A DNA stretch of 46,052 bases, taken from positions 1 to 46,052 of the forward strand of contig NZ_JAIVFV010000040.1 in NCBI RefSeq assembly GCF_020829445.1, in the 5' to 3' direction. This stretch comes from Nostoc sp. CHAB 5836 (lineage in GTDB: Bacteria; Cyanobacteriota; Cyanobacteriia; Cyanobacteriales; Nostocaceae). Each line of letters starts with the position of its first letter. Positions within the stretch are counted from its first letter, which is position 1. The position numbers were made by a program, and so were the translations under genes. The notes under the pieces are model-generated. The model saw only the letters and a program-made list of their open reading frames with translations. It did not search any database and was not told where the DNA came from. Below are positions 1-8,325 of the stretch, in pieces.

Positions 1-1
1 G

Positions 2-3000
2 AGCAAAAATCCGAAGTTTACGATTAATCTCACACTATTTAAGCGTTTACCTTTACATCCCCAAGTCAATGAAATTGTCGGAGACTTTACCTCTTTGACA
101 CTTTTGGAAGTCGATCGCTCAGTTTCTCAAAGCTTTAGCAACCACGCTCAACAATTACAGCAACAACTGTGGCAAGATTTAGATCACGGTTATATGAGTG
201 GTTTGCAGGTACAGCGAGAACTTAGCCGTCAACGCCAAAGTTACCAATTTATGCCGGTGGTATTTACTAGTACGCTGGGTTTAGAATCACTTGGTCAGGA
301 TACATCAATATTAAGTCAGTTAGGGGAGATTGTTTACAGTATCACTCAAACCCCGCAAGTTTGGTTAGATAATCAACTCAGAGAGCAAAATGGAACTTTA
401 ATATTTAACTGGGATGCGGTGGAAGAACTTTTTCCCGCAGGTTTGCTGGATGAGATGTTTGCTGCTTACTGCGATTTGCTTCAGCGACTAATTACCTCAG
501 ATGCTGTTTGGAGCAAGATTCAGGGAGAATTACAACAACCTACAATTGCAAATTATCCCACCGCACCCATTTCTGAGGAAACTTTGCACAGTTTGTTTAT
601 CAAGCAAGTGCAAATTCAAGCTCATTCTCCAGCAGTCATCACCCCAGAGCGTACCCTAACTTATCAGGAATTATACCAACACGCTGTGCAATTGGCATCT
701 CAACTGCGAGAATTGGGAGCAACCAGCAACAATGCGATCGCCGTTGTCATGGAAAAAGGTTGGGAGCAAATTGTCGCTGTACTAGGAATTTTAATCTCTG
801 GTGCGGCTTATCTCCCCATTGATCCCGAATTACCAGCAGAACGACAATGGTATTTACTCACCCAAGGACAAGTTCAATTAATTGTCACTCAACCTCATCT
901 TCACCTATCTTTACCATCAGGTGTTCAACAAGTATGTGTGGATCAACTCAGAGGAGATGGAGAAGATATAAAACTAGTCCAAACTCCCGATGATTTAGCT
1001 TATATCATCTACACTTCCGGTTCGACAGGTTCACCCAAAGGGGTAGCGATCGCTCATCGGGGTGCGGTGAATACCATTTTGGATATCAATCGACGCTTTG
1101 CAATTAAATCAGGCGATCGCATCTTAGCTTTATCAGCATTAAATTTCGATCTCTCAGTTTACGACATCTTCGGTATGTTAGCGGCGGGAGGAACAATAGT
1201 TATTCCCTCAGCAGATAAAACCAAAGATCCCGCACACTGGTTAGAGTTAATAGTATCTCAGCAAATTACCCTGTGGAACTCAGTTCCAGCTTTGATGCAA
1301 ATGTTGGTAGAATATCTTACCAACCAAGCACAACAACCTTCATCTCTGCGTTTAGCTTTGTTGAGTGGGGATTGGCTACCTCTAAATTTACCAAATCAAA
1401 TCCAAACATTGTGGTCAAATATCCAAGTTGTGAGTTTGGGAGGAGCAACAGAAGCTTCTATTTGGTCAATTTACTATCCAATTACCCAAGTCGATCCTAA
1501 CTGGAAAAGTATTCCCTACGGCAAACCACTCGATAATCAACAAGTATATGTATTAAATCATAATTTGCAGCAAACTCCTGTTTGGGTGACGGGACAACTA
1601 TATATTGGCGGTATCGGTTTAGCAAAAGGTTACTGGAAAGACGCAGAAAAGACAAACGCTAGCTTCATTACTCATCCAGTTACCAAAGAAAAATTATATA
1701 AAACAGGTGACTTGGGACGTTATTTACCAGACGGGAATATAGAGTTTTTAGGAAGAGAAGATTTTCAAGTCAAAATCAACGGTTATCGCATTGAACTTGG
1801 TGAAATTGAAGCCATATTAAAACAGCATCCCACTGTCAAACAAGCAGTAGTCACCACAGTGGAACAAACACAACAATTAGTTGCTTATATTGTCAGCGAT
1901 GCTGCGAAGCAGCCGCTACGCGATCGCCACATCAAACCAACTCCCAATCTAGGAGAAGCTTACCAACCATCTCAACAAGCAGGAGTATTAAGCGATGCTG
2001 GAGAACGCATCGAATTTAAACTCCAGCAACCAGGAATCCGCAAATCAGAATCATCGCAAACTACTATTCACTTACCCAAATCTGAACTTGAGCAAACACT
2101 TCATCTAGAACGCCAAAGTTACAGACAATTTCTACACCAACAGATATCAATACAACAATTTAGCAACTTTGTCAACTGTCTCCAGCAAATGCAAGTGGGT
2201 GATTATCCCCTCCCCAAATATCGCTATCCTTCTGCTGGAAGTCTTTATCCCGTACAAACTTACTTATTCATCAAACCCAACCGCATCGAAACCCTTCCCG
2301 CCGGAATATATTATTATCATCCCAGCGACCACAATTTAATCTTACTCCACAGCACCAACGAAATAGACAGCAGCGTTTACCTTGAGAATCAACCACTTTT
2401 TGAACAATCCGCTTTTGCGATATATTTGATTGGGAAACTAAGTGCGATCGCACCGATGTATGGAGAACTCGCTAGAGACTTCTGTCTTTTAGAAGCAGGA
2501 CACATCGGACAATTACTCATGAACAGCGCACCAACCCAAGAAATTGGTCTTTGTCCCCTTGGTTATTTAGAATTTCCCCAAATTCAGGATTTATTTAAAC
2601 TAGAAGCAAATCAAATTCTCCTTTATAGCTTTGTTGGTGGGAAAATAGACCCAAGTGATTCTCAGCAATGGTCATTAGTTAAAAATCCTCAAGCTGCCAA
2701 CTCGAATTTTACCCAGTTGCGAGAATATATACAGCATAAACTTCCACAATACATGATACCTGCTGAATATATTTTCATTGATACCTTACCCCTAACCCAC
2801 AACGGAAAAATAGATCGAAAAGCTTTACCAACTCCCAATCTTGCAACATCCAAATCAGCAATTTTAGTACTTCCGCAAACTGAAACCGAAAAAAAAATAG
2901 CCGAGTTTGTCCAACAAATACTGCAAATTGAAGCTGTGGGAATACAGAATAATTTCTTTGAATTAGGAATAGATTCGCTCAAACTCGTACAGTTGAAGAA

Positions 3001-3172
3001 TCACTTACAAACTCAACTTCAAGTCAACATTCCCATGCGCCAATTATTAGTGGAAACCACAAATATTCAACAACTAGCATTAGCCATTGACGAACAATTA
3101 ATCATAGCCAAAATCACACAAAAACCCTTAGCCACAGAACAAGACGACGACAAAGAAACAATCCAAATCTGA
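2..3172 (+). CDS. Non-ribosomal peptide synthetase, Cy(partial)-A(Cys)-Ox-PCP module, 5' truncated by window edge
   Basis: Reading frame is open from base 2, so the start lies outside the window. It begins in the C-terminal half of a heterocyclization (Cy) domain. The adenylation domain follows: A3 core YTSGSTGSPKG near 1010-1045, FDLSVYDIFG near 1145-1175, GGATEASIW near 1440, TGDLGRYLPDG near 1705, NGYRIELGEIEA near 1780. Residues lining the pocket read as D-L-Y-N-L-S-L-I-W-K by hand alignment to GrsA, the known cysteine code. A SagB/nitroreductase-like flavin oxidase domain (about 2070-2670, with RYPSAGSLYPVQ) is inserted between A8 and A10, as in epothilone EpoB-type modules. A10 (NGKIDRKAL) lies near 2800, then a PCP with the phosphopantetheine Ser in GIDSL at 2975. 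Expected role: activate Cys, cyclodehydrate it, and oxidise thiazoline to thiazole. The C-terminal tail is acidic (EQDDDKE), suited to docking with the next protein. Confidence 0.93.
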   Translation, partial: SKNPKFTINLTLFKRLPLHPQVNEIVGDFTSLTLLEVDRSVSQSFSNHAQQLQQQLWQDLDHGYMSGLQVQRELSRQRQSYQFMPVVFTSTLGLESLGQDTSILSQLGEIVYSITQTPQVWLDNQLREQNGTLIFNWDAVEELFPAGLLDEMFAAYCDLLQRLITSDAVWSKIQGELQQPTIANYPTAPISEETLHSLFIKQVQIQAHSPAVITPERTLTYQELYQHAVQLASQLRELGATSNNAIAVVMEKGWEQIVAVLGILISGAAYLPIDPELPAERQWYLLTQGQVQLIVTQPHLHLSLPSGVQQVCVDQLRGDGEDIKLVQTPDDLAYIIYTSGSTGSPKGVAIAHRGAVNTILDINRRFAIKSGDRILALSALNFDLSVYDIFGMLAAGGTIVIPSADKTKDPAHWLELIVSQQITLWNSVPALMQMLVEYLTNQAQQPSSLRLALLSGDWLPLNLPNQIQTLWSNIQVVSLGGATEASIWSIYYPITQVDPNWKSIPYGKPLDNQQVYVLNHNLQQTPVWVTGQLYIGGIGLAKGYWKDAEKTNASFITHPVTKEKLYKTGDLGRYLPDGNIEFLGREDFQVKINGYRIELGEIEAILKQHPTVKQAVVTTVEQTQQLVAYIVSDAAKQPLRDRHIKPTPNLGEAYQPSQQAGVLSDAGERIEFKLQQPGIRKSESSQTTIHLPKSELEQTLHLERQSYRQFLHQQISIQQFSNFVNCLQQMQVGDYPLPKYRYPSAGSLYPVQTYLFIKPNRIETLPAGIYYYHPSDHNLILLHSTNEIDSSVYLENQPLFEQSAFAIYLIGKLSAIAPMYGELARDFCLLEAGHIGQLLMNSAPTQEIGLCPLGYLEFPQIQDLFKLEANQILLYSFVGGKIDPSDSQQWSLVKNPQAANSNFTQLREYIQHKLPQYMIPAEYIFIDTLPLTHNGKIDRKALPTPNLATSKSAILVLPQTETEKKIAEFVQQILQIEAVGIQNNFFELGIDSLKLVQLKNHLQTQLQVNIPMRQLLVETTNIQQLALAIDEQLIIAKITQKPLATEQDDDKETIQI

Positions 3173-3180
3173 TAATAAAG

Positions 3181-3282
3181 CAATACAGTTCAGTTAAGCA
3201 TTTCTCTCTTTTCTCTGTGTTCTCTGTGTCTCTGCGGTTCGTTAAAAAAATTGACTTTGACAGACTTGACTGAACCGTATTG
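3181..3282. repeat. MITE-like element, family 1 (CAATAC...GTATTG)
   Basis: A 102-bp element with imperfect terminal inverted repeats, CAATACAGTTCAGTTAAG at the left and GACTGAACCGTATTG at the right. It fills much of the gap between the two NRPS genes. The core carries the phrase TGCGGTTCGTTAAAAAA and TTGACTTTG, also found in the copy at 8053-8202. Unlike the other copies of this family in the window, no obvious 10-bp flanking duplication is visible here. Confidence 0.8.
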
Positions 3283-3392
3283 AGAAATAAATAACAATTA
3301 AAAAATTGGCGCATCCCTACAAATAAATGAGATAAATCATCAATCATCAATTGAACAACTTTTCAGCAAAATATCAGAATGATAACTAACTT

Positions 3393-6300
3393 ATGAACAA
3401 AAACCAACTTTTAATCGAACTCGAAAAACGAGGAATCAAACTCTGGTTAGAAAATGACCTATTAAACATCGAAGCACCAAAAGGAACATTAACACCAGAA
3501 CTACGCGATTCCCTCAAAGAACATAAACCAGAAATTATTAAACTCCTAAATCTCAACAACATCAAAACAACCTCCCTACCAATCATCAAACCAAATCTTC
3601 AGCAACTTCACCAACCATTTCCACTCACCGACATCCAACAAGCACATTGGTTAGGACGCAATCAATTATTTGAATTAAGCCATGTCAGCAACCATGTTTA
3701 CATAGAATTTGAAACTAATGATTTACAAATATCACGCCTTGCAGCAGCTTGGCAAAAACTTATTCAACGTCATGATATGCTACGGGCGATAGTATTACCC
3801 ACAGGAGAGCAACAAATCTTAGAGAAAGTTCCCGATTATCAAATTACCATCTTAGATTTACGAGAATTAGAAACCCAAAAAATCGAAGCTGAGTTAACAG
3901 CAATCCGTGAAAAATTATCTCAGCAAAACTTACCTTCACACCAATGGCCTTGGTTTGATATTCGAGCCACTTATTTAAATCAACAACAAATTAGGCTGCA
4001 TCTTAGCATGGATTTGTTGCTGATAGATGCTGCAAGTATTCGGATTCTATTTCACGAATGGAATCAACTTTATCAAAATCCCGAATTATCATTACCACCA
4101 TTAGAATTATCATTTCGAGATTATGTGATTACCAAAAATTCTCTCCAAGACTCAGAATTAGTCAAGCGATCGCAAACCTATTGGTTCAATCGTTTAGATA
4201 CTCTACCACCAGCACCGGAATTACCCCTAGCTTGTTTTCCTAGTGAATTAAAAGAGTATACATTCAAACGCTATGCTGGAAAACTGGAACCCCATATATG
4301 GCAAAAATTAAAACAGCGAGGTCAAAAAGCTGGTTTAACTCCTTCTCTCATCTTGCTAACCGCTTTTGCAGAAATTTTAACTTTGTGGAGTAAAAATCCT
4401 CACTTTACTCTGAATTTAACTGTACTTGAACGTCTACCCCTCCATCCTCAAATAAATCAAATTATTGGAGATTTTACCAATACAAATCTCTTAGCAATAG
4501 ACAATTCATCTCCAAATACATTTACAAATCTAGCTCTAAAAATACAACAACAATTACTCCAAGATTTAGATTATACTTATATTAGTGGAGTAGAAGTATT
4601 GCGGAAATTGCTCAATCAAAAGCAAACAGAATTGACCGCAGCTATGCCTATAGTATTTAGTAGTGTTTTAGGTTTGGGTACTTTTGCTCAGAAAGATTTA
4701 GAATACAACTTTTTGGGAGAGGTGGTGTATGGTATTAGCCAAACCCCGCAAGTTTCCTTAGAACATCAAGTTGCAGAACACAATAGAAGCTTAATTTTTA
4801 ACTGGGATGCAGTAGAAGCACTCTTCCCTATGGGGATGTTGGATGAAATGTTTACAGTTTACTGCAATTTGCTGGAGCGTTTAGCCCAAGAAGATGAATT
4901 GTGGACAGTACCCATAGAATTACTACCACCAATCCAAATTCATCATCCTCATACACCAATCCCGCAAACAGCTTTACTCCACACTTTGTTTTTTGAACAA
5001 GTATCTCAACGTCCACAACAACAAGCCGTCATTAGCAGCGATCGCATTCTCACCTATCAAGAGTTAAGCGATCGCGTCACTGAATTAGCACGACAACTAG
5101 GCGATCGTTCTCAGGTGGCGATCGCCATCATTATGGAAAAAGGTTGGAAACAGGTTGTCGCCGCTTTAGCTATCCTTGCTGCTGGTGGTATCTATGTCCC
5201 CATCGATCCAGGATTACCAAAGGAACGTATATGGTATTGTTTACAACAAGCACAAGTCAAGCTCATACTGACTGAAAGTTGCCTTGTTCATAGTCTGGAA
5301 TATCCAGAGAACATCCCAACTTTGTGTATAGATTCATTACCAACTGCACCATCTCACCAGCCATACCAGCAAATCCCAAAACCCACAGACTTAGCCTATA
5401 TCATCTACACCTCTGGTTCTACAGGAACACCCAAAGGTGTGATGATTACTCATGAAAGTGCAGTCAACACGATTTTAGATATTAACGAACGCTTTCGGAT
5501 CAATTCAGGCGATCGCATTTTAGCTATTTCTGCTCTCAGTTTTGACCTCTCAGTTTACGACATCTTCGGCATCTTAGCAGCAGGAGGAACAATAGTCATT
5601 CCTGATGCTGCAAACACTAAAGATCCATCTCATTGGAGTGAATTAATTACCAAACACCAAGTCACAATTTGGAACTCAGTTCCGGCTTTCATGCAGATGT
5701 TAATTGAGTATAACTTAAATAATACTCAAGTTATATTTAATATTCTTAGGTTAGTTTTATTGAGTGGTGATTGGATACCCCTGCATTTACCCACTCAGAT
5801 CCAAGCATTATCTCCACAAGCCGAAATCATTAGTTTAGGAGGAGCAACAGAAGCCTCCATCTGGTCAATTTATTATCCAATTACCCAAGTTGACCCCAAC
5901 TGGAAAAGTATTCCCTATGGAAAACCACTTAAAAATCAATATATTTATGTGTTAAATACATCTTTAAAGAAATGTCCGGTTTGGGTGACAGGAGAATTAT
6001 ATATTGGCGGAATGGGATTAGCAAAAGGTTATTGGCAAGACGAAGAAAAGACAAACGCTGGTTTCATTATTCACCCAGTTACCAAAGAAAAATTATATAA
6101 AACAGGTGACTTGGGACGTTATTTACCCGACGGGAATATTGAATTTTTAGGAAGAGAAGATTTTCAAGTTAAAATCAATGGTTATCGCATTGAACTTGGT
6201 GAAATTGAAGCAACATTAAAACAGCATCCTACCGTTAAAGAAGTTGTAGTTACAACAATCTCAAAAACACAACAACTAATCACTTACATTGTTCCACAAC

Positions 6301-6728
6301 CAGAGCCAAACATTTCCACTCAAGAAATACGTTCTTTTCTCCAAACCAAATTACCAGCATACATGATCCCCTCTACTTTTGTGTTGTTAGCATCTTTCCC
6401 CCTCACAGCAAATGGTAAAGTGGATCGTCAGGTGCTACCTATTCCTGAAGGTACGCAACCAGAATTAACACAAACTTTTACCCCGCCTCGTAACCAAGTA
6501 GAAGAACTATTAATCGCAACTTGGACGGAATTATTTCAACTTCAGCAAATCAGCATTTATGACAACTTTTTTGCATTAGGCGGACACTCATTTTTAGCAC
6601 TACAATTAATCTCAAAAATCAATCATAAATTTCACATTAATATACCTCTCAGTACACTTTTTCACCATCCAACAGTAGCCGAATTAGGAAATTTTCTCAT
6701 CCAAAATTATCACGCTTCCCCAGGTTAG
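3393..6728 (+). CDS. Non-ribosomal peptide synthetase, TubC_N docking-Cy-A(Cys)-PCP
   Basis: The 1111-residue protein starts with a TubC-type N-terminal docking domain (residues 1-53; RGIKLWLENDLL, APKGTLTPELRDSLKEHK). A heterocyclization domain follows, with FPLTDIQQAHWLGR at 76-89 and the diagnostic D-x4-D at D207/D212 in place of HHxxxDG. The adenylation domain spans about 535-1015: YTSGSTGTPKG 672-682, FDLSVYDIFG 717-726, WNSVPAFMQ 760-768, GGATEASIW 816-824, TGDLGRYLPDG 904-914, ANGKVDR 1006-1012. Its pocket again reads as the cysteine code DLYNLSLIWK. The PCP serine is S1066 in GGHS. Expected product of the module: a Cys-derived thiazoline, since it has no oxidase domain. No thioesterase, reductase or condensation domain follows the PCP, and the next gene is convergent, so release is unexplained here. 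Parts of the A domain are nearly identical at DNA level to the upstream gene. Confidence 0.94.
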   Translation: MNKNQLLIELEKRGIKLWLENDLLNIEAPKGTLTPELRDSLKEHKPEIIKLLNLNNIKTTSLPIIKPNLQQLHQPFPLTDIQQAHWLGRNQLFELSHVSNHVYIEFETNDLQISRLAAAWQKLIQRHDMLRAIVLPTGEQQILEKVPDYQITILDLRELETQKIEAELTAIREKLSQQNLPSHQWPWFDIRATYLNQQQIRLHLSMDLLLIDAASIRILFHEWNQLYQNPELSLPPLELSFRDYVITKNSLQDSELVKRSQTYWFNRLDTLPPAPELPLACFPSELKEYTFKRYAGKLEPHIWQKLKQRGQKAGLTPSLILLTAFAEILTLWSKNPHFTLNLTVLERLPLHPQINQIIGDFTNTNLLAIDNSSPNTFTNLALKIQQQLLQDLDYTYISGVEVLRKLLNQKQTELTAAMPIVFSSVLGLGTFAQKDLEYNFLGEVVYGISQTPQVSLEHQVAEHNRSLIFNWDAVEALFPMGMLDEMFTVYCNLLERLAQEDELWTVPIELLPPIQIHHPHTPIPQTALLHTLFFEQVSQRPQQQAVISSDRILTYQELSDRVTELARQLGDRSQVAIAIIMEKGWKQVVAALAILAAGGIYVPIDPGLPKERIWYCLQQAQVKLILTESCLVHSLEYPENIPTLCIDSLPTAPSHQPYQQIPKPTDLAYIIYTSGSTGTPKGVMITHESAVNTILDINERFRINSGDRILAISALSFDLSVYDIFGILAAGGTIVIPDAANTKDPSHWSELITKHQVTIWNSVPAFMQMLIEYNLNNTQVIFNILRLVLLSGDWIPLHLPTQIQALSPQAEIISLGGATEASIWSIYYPITQVDPNWKSIPYGKPLKNQYIYVLNTSLKKCPVWVTGELYIGGMGLAKGYWQDEEKTNAGFIIHPVTKEKLYKTGDLGRYLPDGNIEFLGREDFQVKINGYRIELGEIEATLKQHPTVKEVVVTTISKTQQLITYIVPQPEPNISTQEIRSFLQTKLPAYMIPSTFVLLASFPLTANGKVDRQVLPIPEGTQPELTQTFTPPRNQVEELLIATWTELFQLQQISIYDNFFALGGHSFLALQLISKINHKFHINIPLSTLFHHPTVAELGNFLIQNYHASPG

Positions 6729-6816
6729 TTGTTCTAGAGTTTGGCGTTCGTCGTTCGTTAGGGAGACAATATATCGCTTTGCTGGCATAGCTCATGGGTT
6801 AGTAAATATACACTTC

Positions 6817-6947
6817 TAAGTAAGTCGGCAAAAATAAATCAAACTATATTAAGAAACGTAAATACACTTTAAACCCTTATGAATGACAAAGGACAAAGGA
6901 CAAATGACAGCCCTAGCCAGTTAGCTTTATTTGCGTCGCTCTACTTA
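6817..6947. repeat. MITE-like element, family 2 (TA-flanked AGTAAGTCGGC ends)
   Basis: A 131-bp segment bounded by TA dinucleotides, with ends reading TAAGTAAGTCGGC on the left and the complement of TAAGTAGAGCGACGC on the right. Its interior (AATAAATCAAACTATATT, AAACGTAAATAC, GACAAAGGACAAATGACAGCC) recurs at 25216, 26346 and 41503. TA flanks would fit IS630/Tc1-mariner-type mobilisation. It occupies the gap after the second NRPS gene. Confidence 0.75.
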
Positions 6948-6983
6948 CTATCCGTCAAAATTGCTTTGACAGACCACTACAAC

Positions 6984-7775
6984 TTATTTGGTTTCCTGCA
7001 TATTTCTGACTAGTTTAGTCACTAGCTTTCTGGGGGTAAATCTTACAGATTCAGCGAGTAGCTTATTTTTAATTCCAGGAACAACAACGGTTTTGTTTTC
7101 CAATAGACCGCGATAGCCAATTTCGGCTACTGTTTCCGCAGTCATAATTTTTTGACCGCTTACCAGCTTTGAGTCTTCCATTGCGGCTCTTTGTTGAAAA
7201 CCAGATTCTGTAGGCCCTGGACAAAGCGCTGTTACTGAGACACCTGTACCTTCTAATTCATTAGCGATCGCTTCTGTGAACGATAAAACATAGGCTTTAC
7301 TAGCGTAGTATACTGCCATCAGAGGCCCTGGTTGAAAAGCAGCAGTCGAAGCCACGTTTAATATTTTCCCAGACCCCCGCTTAACCATACCCTTGAGGAA
7401 TAACTTGGTTAAATGTGTGAGACATAAAACATTAACCTGTAGCAATTGCAGTTCAGCATTCAGGTCTATTTCGTTAAATAATCCGTAGGTAGCAAACCCT
7501 GCATTATTAATCAGCACATCAACATTGATAGATGCTTGTTCTAGCTCAGTCAAAATTTCTTCTGGGGCTGATGGATTAGATAAATCCTTGGAAATAACTT
7601 TGATATCAATGCCAAATTTATTTTTAAATTCATCGGCGATTTTATTCAGCTTTTCTACGCTTCTAGCTACCAACACAAGATTGTAACCATCCTGAGCAAA
7701 TAACTTAGCGAATTCATAACCGATGCCGCCAGATGCACCAGTAATAAGAGCCGTTTGCTTGCGATTACTCTGCAT
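6984..7775 (-). CDS. Short-chain dehydrogenase/reductase (SDR), classical type
   Basis: 263 residues, normal length for classical SDRs. The NAD(P) motif TGASGGIG is at 12-19, NNAG at 90-93, the active-site serine near S143 and the catalytic Y156-x3-K160 (YYASK). R38 after the second beta strand suggests an NADPH preference. The start is supported by an AGAGGA ribosome-binding sequence a few bases upstream. It is convergent with the NRPS genes and precedes the diheme cytochrome gene on the same strand, 550 bp away. It resembles the DltE/YqjQ-type SDRs often annotated only as oxidoreductase, and the substrate is unknown. It might act on oxylipin or ketone intermediates of the neighbouring cluster, but nothing in the sequence shows that. 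Confidence 0.9.
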   Translation of the reverse strand: MQSNRKQTALITGASGGIGYEFAKLFAQDGYNLVLVARSVEKLNKIADEFKNKFGIDIKVISKDLSNPSAPEEILTELEQASINVDVLINNAGFATYGLFNEIDLNAELQLLQVNVLCLTHLTKLFLKGMVKRGSGKILNVASTAAFQPGPLMAVYYASKAYVLSFTEAIANELEGTGVSVTALCPGPTESGFQQRAAMEDSKLVSGQKIMTAETVAEIGYRGLLENKTVVVPGIKNKLLAESVRFTPRKLVTKLVRNMQETK

Positions 7776-8052
7776 AATTTATCCTCTCTTAACAAATTGA
7801 AAACAAATAGACATTTCCAGAAATTAAATACGTGCTATCTAAAACCCTTGTATAAACGTAGCAGTTCTATTTCTCCATTTTTTCAGAGATGTCTTATAAA
7901 TCATTAGTTATTAGCCATTAGTAACCTAACGCTCTTGAACCTTACTTATTTTATGCTTAGAATAATTAAAAAGCCCTAATTAACTATAACTAAATCACTG
8001 ACTACACAACAACAAGCACTCTCCACACTACTTAACAATCACAGTTATTGCC

Positions 8053-8202
8053 CAATACAGTTCAGTTAAGCATTTCTTTGTTCTCTTTCTTCTCTTTCTT
8101 TGCGTCCTTGGCGTCCTTCTCCCAGGGGGAGACGCTACGCGATGGCGGTTCGTTAAAAAATTGACTTTGGCAAAGAGTTTTAGCCTTAACTGAACTGTAT
8201 TG
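8053..8202. repeat. MITE-like element, family 1, with perfect 10-bp target duplication
   Basis: A 150-bp element starting CAATACAGTTCAGTTAAG and ending in its near-perfect complement CTTAACTGAACTGTATTG. It is flanked on both sides by the same 10 bp, AGTTATTGCC (8043-8052 and 8203-8212), the footprint of transposition. The interior includes a common cyanobacterial GGGGGAGACGCTACGCGATGGC motif. It lies in the 550-bp gap between the SDR and cytochrome genes; I see no coding sequence in the rest of that gap. Confidence 0.88.
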
Positions 8203-8289
8203 AGTTATTGCCAGCGCGAAATTTCCAAGGGAACTGCCGCATTTGTTCCTAAGACTCTTTGTCTTACTCTTCTGCTATGAGAGGATCTA

Positions 8290-8315
8290 CTGGGGTCAAA
8301 TATTATCAACCCCAG
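8290..8315 (-). terminator. Stem-loop just after the diheme cytochrome gene
   Basis: CTGGGGT and ACCCCAG form a 7-bp GC-rich stem around a 12-base loop, 10 bases beyond the stop codon of the minus-strand cytochrome gene. There is no clear U-run, so it may be an mRNA-stabilising hairpin or a weak terminator. Confidence 0.4.
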
Positions 8316-8325
8316 CATATTAGTC

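Noticed and set aside
6984..7775. The SDR as a reductive-release enzyme for the NRPS
   Set aside because: It is a free-standing classical SDR on the opposite strand, without the thioester-reductase architecture.
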